DNA from: CAVZAB01 sp963773155
GTDB lineage: Bacteria; Pseudomonadota; Alphaproteobacteria; Rhizobiales; Beijerinckiaceae
Direction of reading: 5' to 3'
Length of the DNA: 64,000 nt
Assembly (NCBI GenBank): GCA_963773155.1
Contig: CAVZAB010000012.1
Location: 124,001-188,000 of the forward strand
Shown here: positions 43,572 to 52,166 of the stretch, piece by piece
Numbering within the stretch: position 1 is the first letter of the stretch
Layout: each line of letters opens with the position of its first letter
Notes under the pieces: generated by a model
The model's input: the letters and a program-made list of their open reading frames with translations, nothing else
What the model was told of the DNA's origin: nothing
Databases searched by the model: none
Made by a program: the position numbers and the translations under genes

Positions 43572-44574
43572 CTAGATTGTCAACAGGATCTTGCCGATAT
43601 GGGCGCTCGATTCCATCCGGCGATGCGCCGAGGCCGCCTCACGCAAGGAAAAGCGCGAATCGATGACCGGCCGGCAACGGCCTGCCGCGAGCAACGGCCA
43701 GACTTGCGATTCGAGTGCTGCGGCAATAGCCGCCTTTTCCGCGATAGTGCGCGGTCGCAGCGTCGAGCCCGTATGGGTCAGCCGCTTGAGCATCAGCGGC
43801 CTGAGATCGAGGCTGACAAGCGCTCCTTCGAGAAAAGCAATCTGAACAATGCGGCCGCTTTCGGCGGCGGCGGCATAATTCTTCGCGACATAGGCGCCCC
43901 CGACCATGTCGAGGATGAGGTCGGCGCCGCGCCCGCCGGTCGCGGCCCTGGTCCCCTCGACCCAGTCCGTGTCCCGGTAGTTCAGCGCAAGATCGGCACC
44001 GAGTTCGTAGACAGGCGGCGCATTTTTCGGCGGAGCCGGCTGTCGCAATCACCCGCGCGCCGAAGGCTTTGGCGAGCATAATGGCAGTCGTGCCTATGCC
44101 GGAACTGCCGCCGTGCACGAGCAGGGTCTCGCTGGCCTGCAGGCGGCCGCGTTCGAAGACATTGGTCCAAACCGTGAAGAAAGTCTCAGGGATCGCCGCC
44201 GCCTCGATGGGGGTCATGCCGGAGGGAATCGGCAAGGCATTGGTTTCGTGAACGCGGCAGAATTCGGCGTAGCCGCCGCCCGGGACAAGGGCGCAGACCT
44301 GCTGCCCCAGCCGGTAAAGGCTCGCTTTCGGCCCCGTTGCTACGATCTCGCCGGCAATCTCAAGCCCGGGAATGTCGGGCGCGCCGGGCGGTGGCGCGTA
44401 GGCGCCCTGCCGCTGCAGGACGTCCGGGCGATTGACGCCGGCGGCGGCGACCTTGACCAGGATCTCGGCCTCGCCCGGCAACGGCATCGGCCGGGTTTGC
44501 GCCACCAGCATCTCCGGCCCGCCGGCGGCAGAAATGGCGATCGCGGTCATCGACGAGGGCAGGTCGGCTTGCAT
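43572..44574 (-). pseudogene. Zinc-type NADPH:quinone oxidoreductase (QOR family), frameshifted in the middle
   Basis: The N-terminal frame (MTAIAISAAGGPEMLVAQTRP, VNRPDVLQRQGAYAPPPG, LETLLVHGGSSGIGTTAIMLAKAFGARVIATAGSAEKC) is a QOR/crotonyl reductase-like MDR protein. The frame then turns to nonsense after EKCAAC. Removing one base at 44010 gives CYELGADLALNYRDTDW and continues through ADLILDMVGGAYVAKNY to SAHIGKILLTI at 43572. The span is 3n+1 bases. NADPH binding fits the HGGSSGIG loop. A sequencing insertion is the simplest explanation, because both halves are well conserved. Confidence 0.83.
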
Positions 44575-44692
44575 CGCATGGTGCTAGCGCTCCCTGACAG
44601 GCAAGGCAACTGGAAATCCCCTTGTTTCCGGGAATGACAAGGCCGGCATGCTCGTCGTAAACTTGCCAGGCTCGCGGGCAGGGAGACGGACG

Positions 44693-44902
44693 ATGGCAGT
44701 GGTCGAGGAGGAGAATGCATTCGGATCGTCATTGCGTCGGCCGCCGGCCGCGCATGAAATCGGTCAGGCGATCGAGACGCTGTCGCTTGCCGAGATCGAT
44801 GAGCGCCTGGTGATTTTGCGGGCTGAAGTCGAACGGCTCGAACAGGCACGAAACAGCAAGGAGGCGACCAAGCGGGCCGCCGATAGCTTCTTCAAGCGCT
44901 GA
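44693..44902 (+). CDS. DUF1192 family protein
   Basis: The 69-aa protein (MAVVEEENAFGSSLRRPP, then LSLAEIDERLVILRAEVERLEQA) has the family's short N-terminal peptide and amphipathic helix. GGGAGA seven bases upstream supports ATG 44693; an in-frame ATG at 44648 is not typical of the family. Function unknown. Confidence 0.87.
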   Translation: MAVVEEENAFGSSLRRPPAAHEIGQAIETLSLAEIDERLVILRAEVERLEQARNSKEATKRAADSFFKR

Positions 44903-45020
44903 AATTTGCGGCAAGACCCTTGCGTCGGGATGGTACGCCGGCCTGTGCCGGAACAGGAGATCGATGAACATTTCACGGGCTTGTATACCGAAAATTAAGG
45001 ATTTTCGTTCTATGAATGAA

Positions 45021-45114
45021 TTGGTCCGGAATTTCCGGATCGCGAGTGGCTCCTGCTCACTCCTTTAGACGCCTCCCTGTTGCACCTTAAGGCCGCCTTC
45101 GGGCGGCTTTTTTT
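45021..45114 (+). ncRNA. Candidate small RNA ending at a strong terminator
   Basis: The 371 bases between DUF1192 and rcdA contain no gene but carry ordered structure. There is a palindromic hairpin TCCGGAA/TTCCGGA (45025-45039), a hairpin GAGTG/CACTC (45044-45062), an open stretch with CCTCCCT (45072-45078), and then the terminator GCCGCC-TTCG-GGCGGC (45092-45107) with seven T residues. The layout resembles the alpha-r8-like RNA at 5263. No clear promoter was found, so it may be the 3' UTR of the DUF1192 transcript or be processed from it. Confidence 0.4.
45092..45114 (+). terminator. Intrinsic terminator
   Basis: A 6-bp all-GC stem (GCCGCC / GGCGGC) with a stable TTCG tetraloop is followed by TTTTTTT. 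It terminates the DUF1192 transcript or the candidate sRNA, upstream of rcdA. Confidence 0.92.
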
Positions 45115-45273
45115 GCCTGGAAGAACCAAATGTTCCCGGTTCGCCTCGATCTTTAGGGTTTGTTAACCTTAACGAAAAGTTGACGGAGCGCGCCGCCGCC
45201 CGTTTCGCTAAGCTTTGCCCGAAACTTGCCAGGGCCGGGTCGAGCCGGGTTTGCGTGCGGGGAGTTTGAATTC

Positions 45274-45816
45274 ATGCCAATGCCATTTGATCGACCGAGC
45301 GAGGTCAGCACAACAATATCCTTCGCCCAGCGGCTCGCGACATCTGATGCCTTCAAGACGCTATTCCGGGAGGGGATGAACCTGGTCGAGGAATTGGCAG
45401 CCTATCTGGACGGGCCAGGTCGGGCTGACGCGCAGCGCCTCGCCAGGCCGGTGGCGCTGTCCTATGCGAGCGAAAGCATGCGGCTCACGACGCGGCTGAT
45501 GCAGCTTGCTTCCTGGCTCTTGCTACAGCGGGCGGTCAACGAGGGAGAAATGACCCAGTTGCAGGCGGCAACGGAAAAGCACAAGGTTAGGCTGACCCGA
45601 CAGGGTCTGGCGATGAGCGGCGACGTGTTCGCGCAATTGCCGCCCAGGTTGCAAGAATTGTCCCTTCAATCGCTTCGGTTGCAGTCGCGGATCATGTGCC
45701 TCGACGAAATGATCTACAACCCCAAGCCGCTGCCGGCGGCGGCCCGGCCAACGGCGCTCGAAAGTCAATTCGAGCAACTGCGCAGCGCCTTCGCGCAACG
45801 GCCGGCGCTGATTTAG
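45274..45816 (+). CDS. rcdA: RcdA family protein (DUF1465), CtrA-degradation adaptor
   Basis: The 180-aa helical protein has FAQRLATSDAFKTLFREGMNLVEELAAYLDGPGRADA, then SYASESMRLTTRLMQLASWLLLQRAVNEGEM and LSLQSLRLQSRIMCLDEMIYN, the DUF1465 pattern. In Caulobacter RcdA works with CpdR and ClpXP to deliver cell-cycle substrates, CtrA among them. The start at 45274 follows the family and has GGGGAG upstream. It ends at a hairpin GCGGTC/GACCGC (45817-45836) shared with convergent rpmE. Confidence 0.85.
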   Translation: MPMPFDRPSEVSTTISFAQRLATSDAFKTLFREGMNLVEELAAYLDGPGRADAQRLARPVALSYASESMRLTTRLMQLASWLLLQRAVNEGEMTQLQAATEKHKVRLTRQGLAMSGDVFAQLPPRLQELSLQSLRLQSRIMCLDEMIYNPKPLPAAARPTALESQFEQLRSAFAQRPALI

Positions 45817-45845
45817 GCGGTCGAAAGGCAGACCGCGGCTCAGAC

Positions 45846-46076
45846 CTATTTCTTGCTCAACCCCAGATTGCCGAAACGCGAGTTGAATTTCGACAGGCGA
45901 CCACCGCGATCCAGCAATTGCTGTGATCCGCCGGTCCAGGCCGGATGGGTATTGGGATCAATATCGAGATTCATCGTGTCGCCCTCCTTGCCCCAGGTTG
46001 AGCGGGTGACGAATTCGGTGCCGTTGGTCATGACCACTTTGATCACGTGGTATTTGGGATGAATGTCGGCCTTCAT
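45846..46076 (-). CDS. rpmE: 50S ribosomal protein L31 (bL31), cysteine-free form
   Basis: The 76-aa protein MKADIHPKYHVIKVVMTNGT then EFVTRSTWGKEGDTMNLDID and NTHPAWTGG is bL31 of the alphaproteobacterial type. It has no cysteines, so it is not the zinc-binding form. The start at 46076 is the family start; an upstream in-frame ATG at 46112 is not needed. It is convergent with rcdA. Confidence 0.95.
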   Translation of the reverse strand: MKADIHPKYHVIKVVMTNGTEFVTRSTWGKEGDTMNLDIDPNTHPAWTGGSQQLLDRGGRLSKFNSRFGNLGLSKK

Positions 46077-46196
46077 GGGACAATCCTTAGTCTCGGCAGC
46101 TGTGGCGGCCACGCCCGACCTGCCGGAGGCGGCCCGTCTTGAGGTCCGGCGGAAGCGGAAGGCCGGTTCTATAGCCTAGCATGGCCGCGGCGGCAA

Positions 46197-46214
46197 GATC
46201 CGCTATCGACAGAT
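46197..46214. repeat. 18-bp direct repeat, left copy flanking the IS
   Basis: GATCCGCTATCGACAGAT here is repeated exactly at 47558-47575, on the other side of the insertion sequence. It is too long and too far from the IS termini to be a simple target-site duplication; it is more likely IS-associated or part of an older duplication. Confidence 0.8.
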
Positions 46215-46232
46215 GTCAGTAGCAGATGATAT

Positions 46233-47537
46233 GGCCGGTTTAGGTAGCGCACGATCTGTCCGGTAAATTCCAGATCCTTTGGAGGGTTTGGGATGCGCCG
46301 GACGGAAGCCCTTCAGGGTGTGCGGATGATTAAGTTTTTGGACATTTTGGGACGTTACGAGGCGGCGGAGTTTGGTCAGTTGGAAGCGAGCGAACTGTTG
46401 GGGGTTGGCGAGCGGACGTTTCGGCGCTGGCGCAATCGTTTTGAGGTCGAAGGAGAGGCTGGCCTGTTGGACCGGCGGCTTGGCAAGGTCTCGGGCCGAC
46501 GGGTTCCTTCGGCGCGAGAGGCCGAGGTTGAGGCGCTTTACCGCAGCCGCTACGCCGGCTTTACGGCCAAGCATTTCCACGAGCATCTGGTGAAGGATCA
46601 TGGCTTCAACTGGGGCTACACGTGGACCAAGACCTATCTGCAGGACCGGGGCTTGCTGGCGAAAGCCACGCGGCGGGGCGCCCACCGGCGCAAGCGGCCG
46701 CGGCGCCCGATGCTGGGCATGATGCTGCATCAGGATGGGTCGCGCTTTGCGTGGCTTAAGAACCACCAGCCGCTCGATCTGATCGTCACGCTGGACGATG
46801 CAACGAGCACTATTCTTTCGGCCTTTCTGGTCGAGGAGGAAGGCACCGCTTCGACGTTCCGGGCCTTGGAAGAGGTTTTTGGCCGCCATGGCCTGCCCTT
46901 GAGCCTCTATACGGACCGCGGCAGCCATTATTTTCATACACCGGAGGCCGGCGGCAAGGTCGATCGGACCCGTCCGACCCAGGTCGGACGCGCCCTCGAG
47001 CATCTGGGCATCGAACATATCGCGGCCTATTCGCCGCAGGCCCGAGGCCGTTCGGAACGCGTCTTCCAGACCCTGCAGGACCGCCTGACGAAGGAGCTGG
47101 CGCTCGCCGGGATCACCACGATCGAGGCCGCCAACGCCTTTATCCGGGACGTCCACATCGCCGCCCATAATGCGCGTTTCGCCGTCAAGGCCGAGCAGGA
47201 AGGCGTGGCTTTCGTCACGATCCCCGGCGTCAATCTCGCCGAGATCCTCTGCCTCCAGGAAGAGCGCCAGGTCGGCAACGACAATTGCGTCACCTTCAAC
47301 CGGTTGAAATTGCAGATCCCCGAAAGCCCGCTGCGGCCGCATTTCGTCAAGGCCAAAGTCAAGATCCGTCAATACCACGACGGCACCTATGCGATCTTCC
47401 ATGGGCCGCGATGCCTCGGACGATACGATCAACAGGGCGCCGTCGAGACACAGAAAAAGGTCGCTTAAGTCCGCTCAGCGATCAGAGGAGAACAAAGCCA
47501 GAAGCAGCGGACATATGATGTGCTACCAAATCCGGCC
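46233..47537 (+). mobile_element. Insertion sequence, ISNCY/IS1202-like, complete
   Basis: The element of about 1.3 kb contains one intact transposase gene. Imperfect 30-bp inverted ends are visible. The left end begins GGCCGGTTTAGGTAGC (46233-46262). The right end, read inward, begins GGCCGGATTTGGTAGC (47508-47537). About 24 of 30 positions match. No clear target-site duplication was found at the immediate ends. It lies in the gap between rpmE and the ABC exporter gene and does not interrupt a recognisable gene. Confidence 0.75.
46293..47468 (+). CDS. ISNCY-family DDE transposase
   Basis: The 391-aa transposase has an N-terminal helix-turn-helix (FGQLEASELLGVGERTFRRWRNRF) and linker (GLLDRRLGKVSGRR). 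The integrase-core (rve) domain shows a DDE layout: Asp in MLHQDGSRFAWL, Asp in LYTDRGSHYF, and Glu in SPQARGRSERVFQTLQDR. Its length and HFHEHLVKDHGFNWGYTW segment resemble IS1202-group members. The open frame is intact, so the element may still be active. GGAGGG precedes the ATG. Confidence 0.88.
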   Translation: MRRTEALQGVRMIKFLDILGRYEAAEFGQLEASELLGVGERTFRRWRNRFEVEGEAGLLDRRLGKVSGRRVPSAREAEVEALYRSRYAGFTAKHFHEHLVKDHGFNWGYTWTKTYLQDRGLLAKATRRGAHRRKRPRRPMLGMMLHQDGSRFAWLKNHQPLDLIVTLDDATSTILSAFLVEEEGTASTFRALEEVFGRHGLPLSLYTDRGSHYFHTPEAGGKVDRTRPTQVGRALEHLGIEHIAAYSPQARGRSERVFQTLQDRLTKELALAGITTIEAANAFIRDVHIAAHNARFAVKAEQEGVAFVTIPGVNLAEILCLQEERQVGNDNCVTFNRLKLQIPESPLRPHFVKAKVKIRQYHDGTYAIFHGPRCLGRYDQQGAVETQKKVA

Positions 47538-47554
47538 AAGTTAATTAGCTATCG

Positions 47555-47660
47555 ACAGATCCGCTATCGACAGATCCGCAATGAGATCCGCAACGCAGAT
47601 CCGCAATCGGCAGTGTCCGTAGCACGTGACATAACCGCTTTGGGTCGCGCAGATCCGCCC
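47555..47660. repeat. Five short copies of AGATCCGC after the IS
   Basis: CAGATCCGC-type units occur at about 47555, 47571, 47583, 47596 and 47650, three of them ending CAA. The first two overlap the right copy of the 18-bp repeat that also flanks the IS on its left. Confidence 0.75.
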
Positions 47661-47665
47661 GGCAG
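47611..47665 (+). mobile_element. Remnant of a second, diverged IS left end
   Basis: The stretch CAGTGTCCGTAGCACGTGAC followed by ATAACCGCTTTGGGTCGCGC aligns without large gaps with the left-end region of the intact IS at 46211-46265 (AGATGTCAGTAGCAGATGAT, then ATGGCCGGTTTAGGTAGCGC). No transposase follows it. It is probably the scar of an earlier insertion. Confidence 0.55.
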
Positions 47666-47702
47666 GATGGCGGCGGTCTTGGCGGGGCGGTCCTGCTTCG
47701 CT

Positions 47703-48045
47703 CTAGCGCTTACCGCCGCGCCGCTCGCCGAGGACATGGCCGCGCCGGCTCAGATAGGTGAGCAAGGCGCCGGCAAAATCCGTCCCCTTGAAATAGTTGA
47801 TCTGCCATTGCCCGAAGCCGTTGAGGGCGCGGCGTGCGGTTTCGGTCGCAACTTTCATCTGCGCCGGTTTAAACAGACAATAGACATCCAGCTGGTCGCC
47901 TTTGCGATCAGGATCGGTGCCGATAGCTGGCCCATCGAGGATGAACAGGCCCTGATTTCGAGCGGGCGAAACTGCTCATCAGCACTTCCGCCTGGCGCAG
48001 AGGATCGGACATTCTGCGGGCGGATGTCGAGCGCAGGCTTAACAT
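47703..48045 (-). pseudogene. Broken small gene of unknown function
   Basis: ATG 48045 has GAGGGG seven bases upstream. The first frame reads MLSLRSTSARRMSDPLRQAE and on to SSFARSKSG, then loses sense. Shifting by one base in GGCCC near 47948-47952 restores FILDGPAIGTDPDRKGDQLD, VYCLFKPAQMKVATETARRA and NGFGQWQINYFKGTDFAGAL to a TAG at 47703. The span is 3n+1 bases. The restored protein would be about 113 aa. I do not recognise the family. Position beside IS debris allows true decay, but the single extra base is also consistent with sequencing error. Confidence 0.6.
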
Positions 48046-48220
48046 AGTCTATTTCCCCTCAAAATCGCTCCATTCGTCGTGGTAACGATAGTCTGCAGGT
48101 ATTAATTGACATTTGCCTCAATTGCCGAACTCATGCACCAAATGGACTTTGCGGTGAGGGGCCGATGTCTTTCGGTCTTGAACACGGTATAGAAACGGTT
48201 CCATCGACCCTGCGGCGGAC

Positions 48221-50066
48221 ATGACATCAGCTTCATCGACCCCTGAATCCAAGACCTTGGCCGAATTCAGAGCGCCGCCGCAATTCGCTTAAGGCGTTGC
48301 TGCCCCTTGTCCCATTTGCCTGGCGCTATCGTGGCCGAATTTTGGCGGCTTTGATCGCCCTGTGCGTTGCGGCGGCGGCGACATTAACGGTGCCCCTTGC
48401 AGTGCGCCGGATGATCGATTTCGGCTTTTCGAAGGACAGCGCCGGCCTGATCAACCGGTATTTTCTGGCGATGGTCATCGTTGTGGGGATTCTATCGCTT
48501 GCCAGCGCGACCCGCTACTACCTGGTTACGACACTAGGCGAGCGGGTCGTGGCGGACCTGCGGACGGCTTTGTTCGACCATCTGACGCGGCTCGATGCGT
48601 CGTTCTACAATTCGGCCAAGATCGGTGAGCTCGTCTCCCGCCTGACGGCCGATGCGACGCAATTGAAGGCCGCTTTCGGCACTTCGGCATCGGTTGCGCT
48701 GCGCAATCTCTTCATGTTCGTCGGCGCCATCTCGATGATGGTCGCGACCAGCGCCAAACTTTCCGGCCTGGTTCTGGTTGCGATCCCGATCATTGTTCTG
48801 CCCCTGGTCGCCGCCGGCGGCCTGGTGCGCCGCCGCTCGCGCGCGGCGCAGGATGCGTTGGCCGATGCGACCGCCTATGCGGCCGAGCACCTCGGCGCGG
48901 TGCGCACGATGCAGGCATTCGCTGCCGGACCGCTGGCGACCGGCCGCTTCCGACAAGCGGTCGACGCCGCCTATGCGGCCGCCCGCCGTGCGACCGCCTC
49001 GCGCTCCGTGCTGACGGCCGTGGCGATTTTCCTATGCTTTGCGAGCGTGGTCGGCGTGTTGTGGCTGGGTGCTCAGGACGTCCTCGCCGGCCGAATGTCG
49101 GCCGGCGCGTTGTCGCAATTCGTTCTCTATGCGGTGCTCGGCGCAAGCTCGCTCGGCGAATTGTCGGAAGTTTGGAATGAGGTCTCGACGGCGGCCGGCG
49201 CGGCTGGGCGGATCGCGGAAATCCTGCAGATCACGCCGCTAATGATTGCGCCCGACAAGCCGCAGGCGTTGCCGATCGCCTCGCCGGCCCAGCCGCTTGG
49301 GCGGATCGCCTATAACAAAGTGTCCTTTGCCTATCCGAGCCGTCCGGACGAGCCGGTCCTGCAGGCGTTGAGTTTTGCGGTGGTGCCCGGCGAAATGGTG
49401 GCGATCGTCGGACCGTCTGGCGCCGGCAAGTCGACGATTTTCCAGTTGCTGATGCGCTTCTACGACCCGCTCTCCGGCTCGATCGATGTCGAAGGGATCG
49501 ATCTGCGTCGCCTCGATCCGGTCGACTTGCGCAACCACCTCGCCCTGGTGCCGCAAGATCCGGTCATATTCGGCGCCTCGATCGCCGACAACATCCGCTA
49601 CGGCCGGCCCGGCGCGAGCAATGAAGAGGTTCGCCAGGCGGCCGGCCAGGCCGCGGCCGACACTTTCATCCATGAACTTGCCGAGGGCTATGCGACGCGG
49701 GTCGGCGAGCGCGGGGTCACGCTTTCGGGTGGCCAGCGCCAGAGGCTGGCCATTGCCCGCGCCATTTTGAAGGACGCGCCGATCCTGCTGCTCGACGAGG
49801 CGACCTCGGCGCTCGATGCCGAGAGCGAATTGGCGGTCCAGGCGGCGCTCGAACAATTGATGCGAAACCGGACCACGCTGGTCATTGCCCATCGATTGGC
49901 GACCGTCCTTGCCGCCGATCGCATTCTCGTCATCGACGAGGGCCGGCTCGTCGAGGAGGGCACCCATGCAAGCCTGGTCGCGCGCAATGGTCTTTACGCG
50001 CGGCTCGCCCGCCTGCAGTTCGACACCGGCGCTGCTGCCTTGAATGGGGCGAAAGCCGCCGAATAG
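48221..50066 (+). pseudogene. ABC exporter, fused membrane and ATPase domains, N-terminus probably frameshifted
   Basis: From TTG 48297 an open frame of 589 aa encodes a six-helix exporter domain followed by an ATPase with Walker A GPSGAGKST, LSGGQRQRLAIARAIL and Walker B ILLLDEATSALDAESE. It resembles MsbA/lipid or multidrug exporters. TTG 48297 has no proper ribosome site. A better start is ATG 48221 (MTSASSTPESKTLAEF), which reaches the same frame if one base near 48256 is extra, restoring RRRNSLKALLPLVP. That span is 3n+1 bases. The substrate cannot be deduced. Confidence 0.75.
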
Positions 50067-50150
50067 ACGGGCTGGCGCGGCCGCCTTGCCCGTCGGGCCC
50101 AACGCGCCGCCGAGGCCCGATGACCTTAACTCCGAAACGGAGACGCAGGA

Positions 50151-51690
50151 ATGTCGCCATCCCCCATCGCCAAGACAATCTTTCCGGTGCCCTGTGCGAA
50201 GCTGGATCGAGGCAGTTTCGCCTTTGAAATCGCAGCCCCTGGTCAAGCCGACGGGCTTTCGCGAATATGACGCTCGCTGGCTGTTCGGCGAAGACATCAA
50301 CCTGATGGGGGTGCAGGCCCTGGGCCTCGGCCTTGGCACCTTGCTGCAGGAAATGCAAATCAAGCCGGAGATCGTGACCGGGCACGATTACCGCAGCTAT
50401 TCGGCGTCGATCAAATATGCGCTGACCACCGGCCTCATGGCGGCCGGCATGCGCGTTTATGACATTGGCCTCGCGCTTTCGCCGATGGCCTATTTCGCCC
50501 AGTTCGACCTTGATGTCGCGGCGGTTGCGATGGTCACCGCTTCGCATAACGACAATGGCTGGACTGGCGTCAAAATGGGGGCGCAGCGCCCGGTCACCTT
50601 TGGTCCCGACGAGATGAACCGGCTGCGTTCGATCGTCCTCGGCGGGCGGTTCGCCTATGCCGAGGGCGGGGCCTATCGTTTCATCGAGGGGTTTGCCGAG
50701 CGCTATATGGCCGATCTGACGCGGCGAGCGAAGTTCACCCGGCACCTCAAAGTGGTGGCCGCTTGCGGCAATGGCACGGCCGGTGCCTTCGCGCCGCAGA
50801 TTCTGGAACGGCTCGGCTGCGAGGTGATTCCGATGGATGCTGAGCCCGATTACAGTTTCCCGCTCTACAATCCCAATCCCGAGGACATGAAGATGCTGCA
50901 TGCGATTGCGGCGCGCGTTCGTGAGACTTGTGCCGATGTCGGCCTGGGTTTCGACGGCGACGGCGACCGCTGCGGCGTGGTCGACAATCATGGTGAGGAA
51001 ATTTTCGCCGACAAGATGGGTGTGCTTCTGGCTCGGCATTTGTCGAGGCAGCACCACGGCGCCACGTTCGTCGTCGACGTCAAATCGACCGACCTGTTCG
51101 CCACCGACCCGGTTCTGCGCGGACGTGGGGTCAAGATCGACTATTGGAAGACCGGTCATTCCTATATCAAGCGGCGGGTTAGCGATCTGAAGGCTTTGGC
51201 CGGGTTCGAAAAATCGGGTCATTTCTTCTTTAACGCGCCGATCGGCCGGGGCTATGACGACGGTGTCCTGACCGCGATTCAGATCATCGCCATGCTCGAT
51301 GAGGCCCAGGGCAAGAGCATGGCCGACCTCTACCGCGAATTGCCGCAGACCTGGGGCTCGCCGACCATGTCGCCGGTCTGCGCCGACGAAGACAAATACC
51401 GGGTCGTCGAGCGCGTCGTTGCGCGGATCACCGACATGGTCCAGCGTGGCGTCCCCCTGGCCGGGGCGTCGATCCGCAATGTCGTCACAGTCAACGGCAT
51501 GCGAGTGACGCTCGCCGACGGTACCTGGGGACTGATCCGAGCCTCGTCGAACAAGCCGGAATTGGTCGTAGTTGTCGAAAGCCCGGTGTCAGACAAGCGG
51601 ATGCGCGACATATTCAGGGCGCTAGATGACATTCTGCGCGAGAACAAGGAGGTCGGCGCCTATAATCAAACCTTGCCGGAGCCGCCCTAG
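50151..51690 (+). pseudogene. Phosphomannomutase/phosphoglucomutase, frameshifted near the N-terminus
   Basis: ATG 50151 with GGAG upstream begins MSPSPIAKTIFPVPCAKLDR then GSFAFE. One base later than AAA near 50227 the main frame gives PLVKPTGFREYDARWLFGEDINLMGVQALG. The reading then contains the alpha-D-phosphohexomutase motifs: VTASHNDNGWTGVKMG (phosphoserine loop), GFDGDGDRCGVV (metal loop), FEKSGHFFF (sugar loop) and RASSNKPELVVVVES (phosphate loop). The span is 3n+1 bases. It interconverts mannose or glucose 1- and 6-phosphates for envelope sugars. Convergent with the GNAT gene, overlapping by four bases. Confidence 0.85.
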
Positions 51691-52166
51691 GCTTGTTGCC
51701 ATCGCAGTTTCCAGGTTTTCAAACCGGAGCGCGGATTGATGCTTTCCTCGACCCGAACGAATCCTTGCTTTTCATAAAAGCGCAGGGCGCGCGGGTTGTC
51801 CTGGTTGACATGCAAGAGGAGATGAGAAGGCGCTACCCGCTTGGCTTCGGCGAGCAACAATTTGGCAATGACCGAACCGAAAACCTGCGGGGCGACGGCG
51901 ATCTGGTCGAGATAATGACTGGCGGCATCGATGGTGACGAAACCGAGCAGCCGGCTGTCGGCTGACTCGGCGCAGACAATCGTGCAGCCCTGCGAGTGCA
52001 AGGTGGCGATATGCGACTCGAACCAGGCTCGACGCGCCGAAAAATCGATTTGCGGCATGACACTTGTCCAGCTTTCGACCCACAGATCGGCCAACTTCGG
52101 CAAATCGGCAGAATCGAAGGCGCGTAGCCGCACGGCCATTTCGGCCGCGGTCTCGGTCGGCGTCAT
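51687..52166 (-). CDS. GNAT family N-acetyltransferase
   Basis: The 159-aa protein starts MAVRLRAFDSADLPKLADLW-like and shows LGFVTIDAASHYLDQIAVAP, VFGSVIAKLLLAEAKRVAP (acetyl-CoA loop, degenerate V-x-G-x-x) and NPRALRFYEKQGFVRVEES, the GNAT core. The acceptor is unknown. Its start overlaps the stop of the OmpA-domain gene (ATGA), so it is translationally coupled to the MotA/OmpA pair. Confidence 0.85.
   Translation of the reverse strand: MTPTETAAEMAVRLRAFDSADLPKLADLWVESWTSVMPQIDFSARRAWFESHIATLHSQGCTIVCAESADSRLLGFVTIDAASHYLDQIAVAPQVFGSVIAKLLLAEAKRVAPSHLLLHVNQDNPRALRFYEKQGFVRVEESINPRSGLKTWKLRWQQA

Noticed and set aside
42292..43575. A 427-aa plus-strand open frame
   Set aside because: It overlaps the end of prpE out of frame and is antisense to trcR; no recognisable protein sequence.
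45817..45836. Intrinsic terminator between rcdA and rpmE
   Set aside because: The GCGGTC/GACCGC hairpin is real but no T-run follows on either strand, so I do not call it a terminator.
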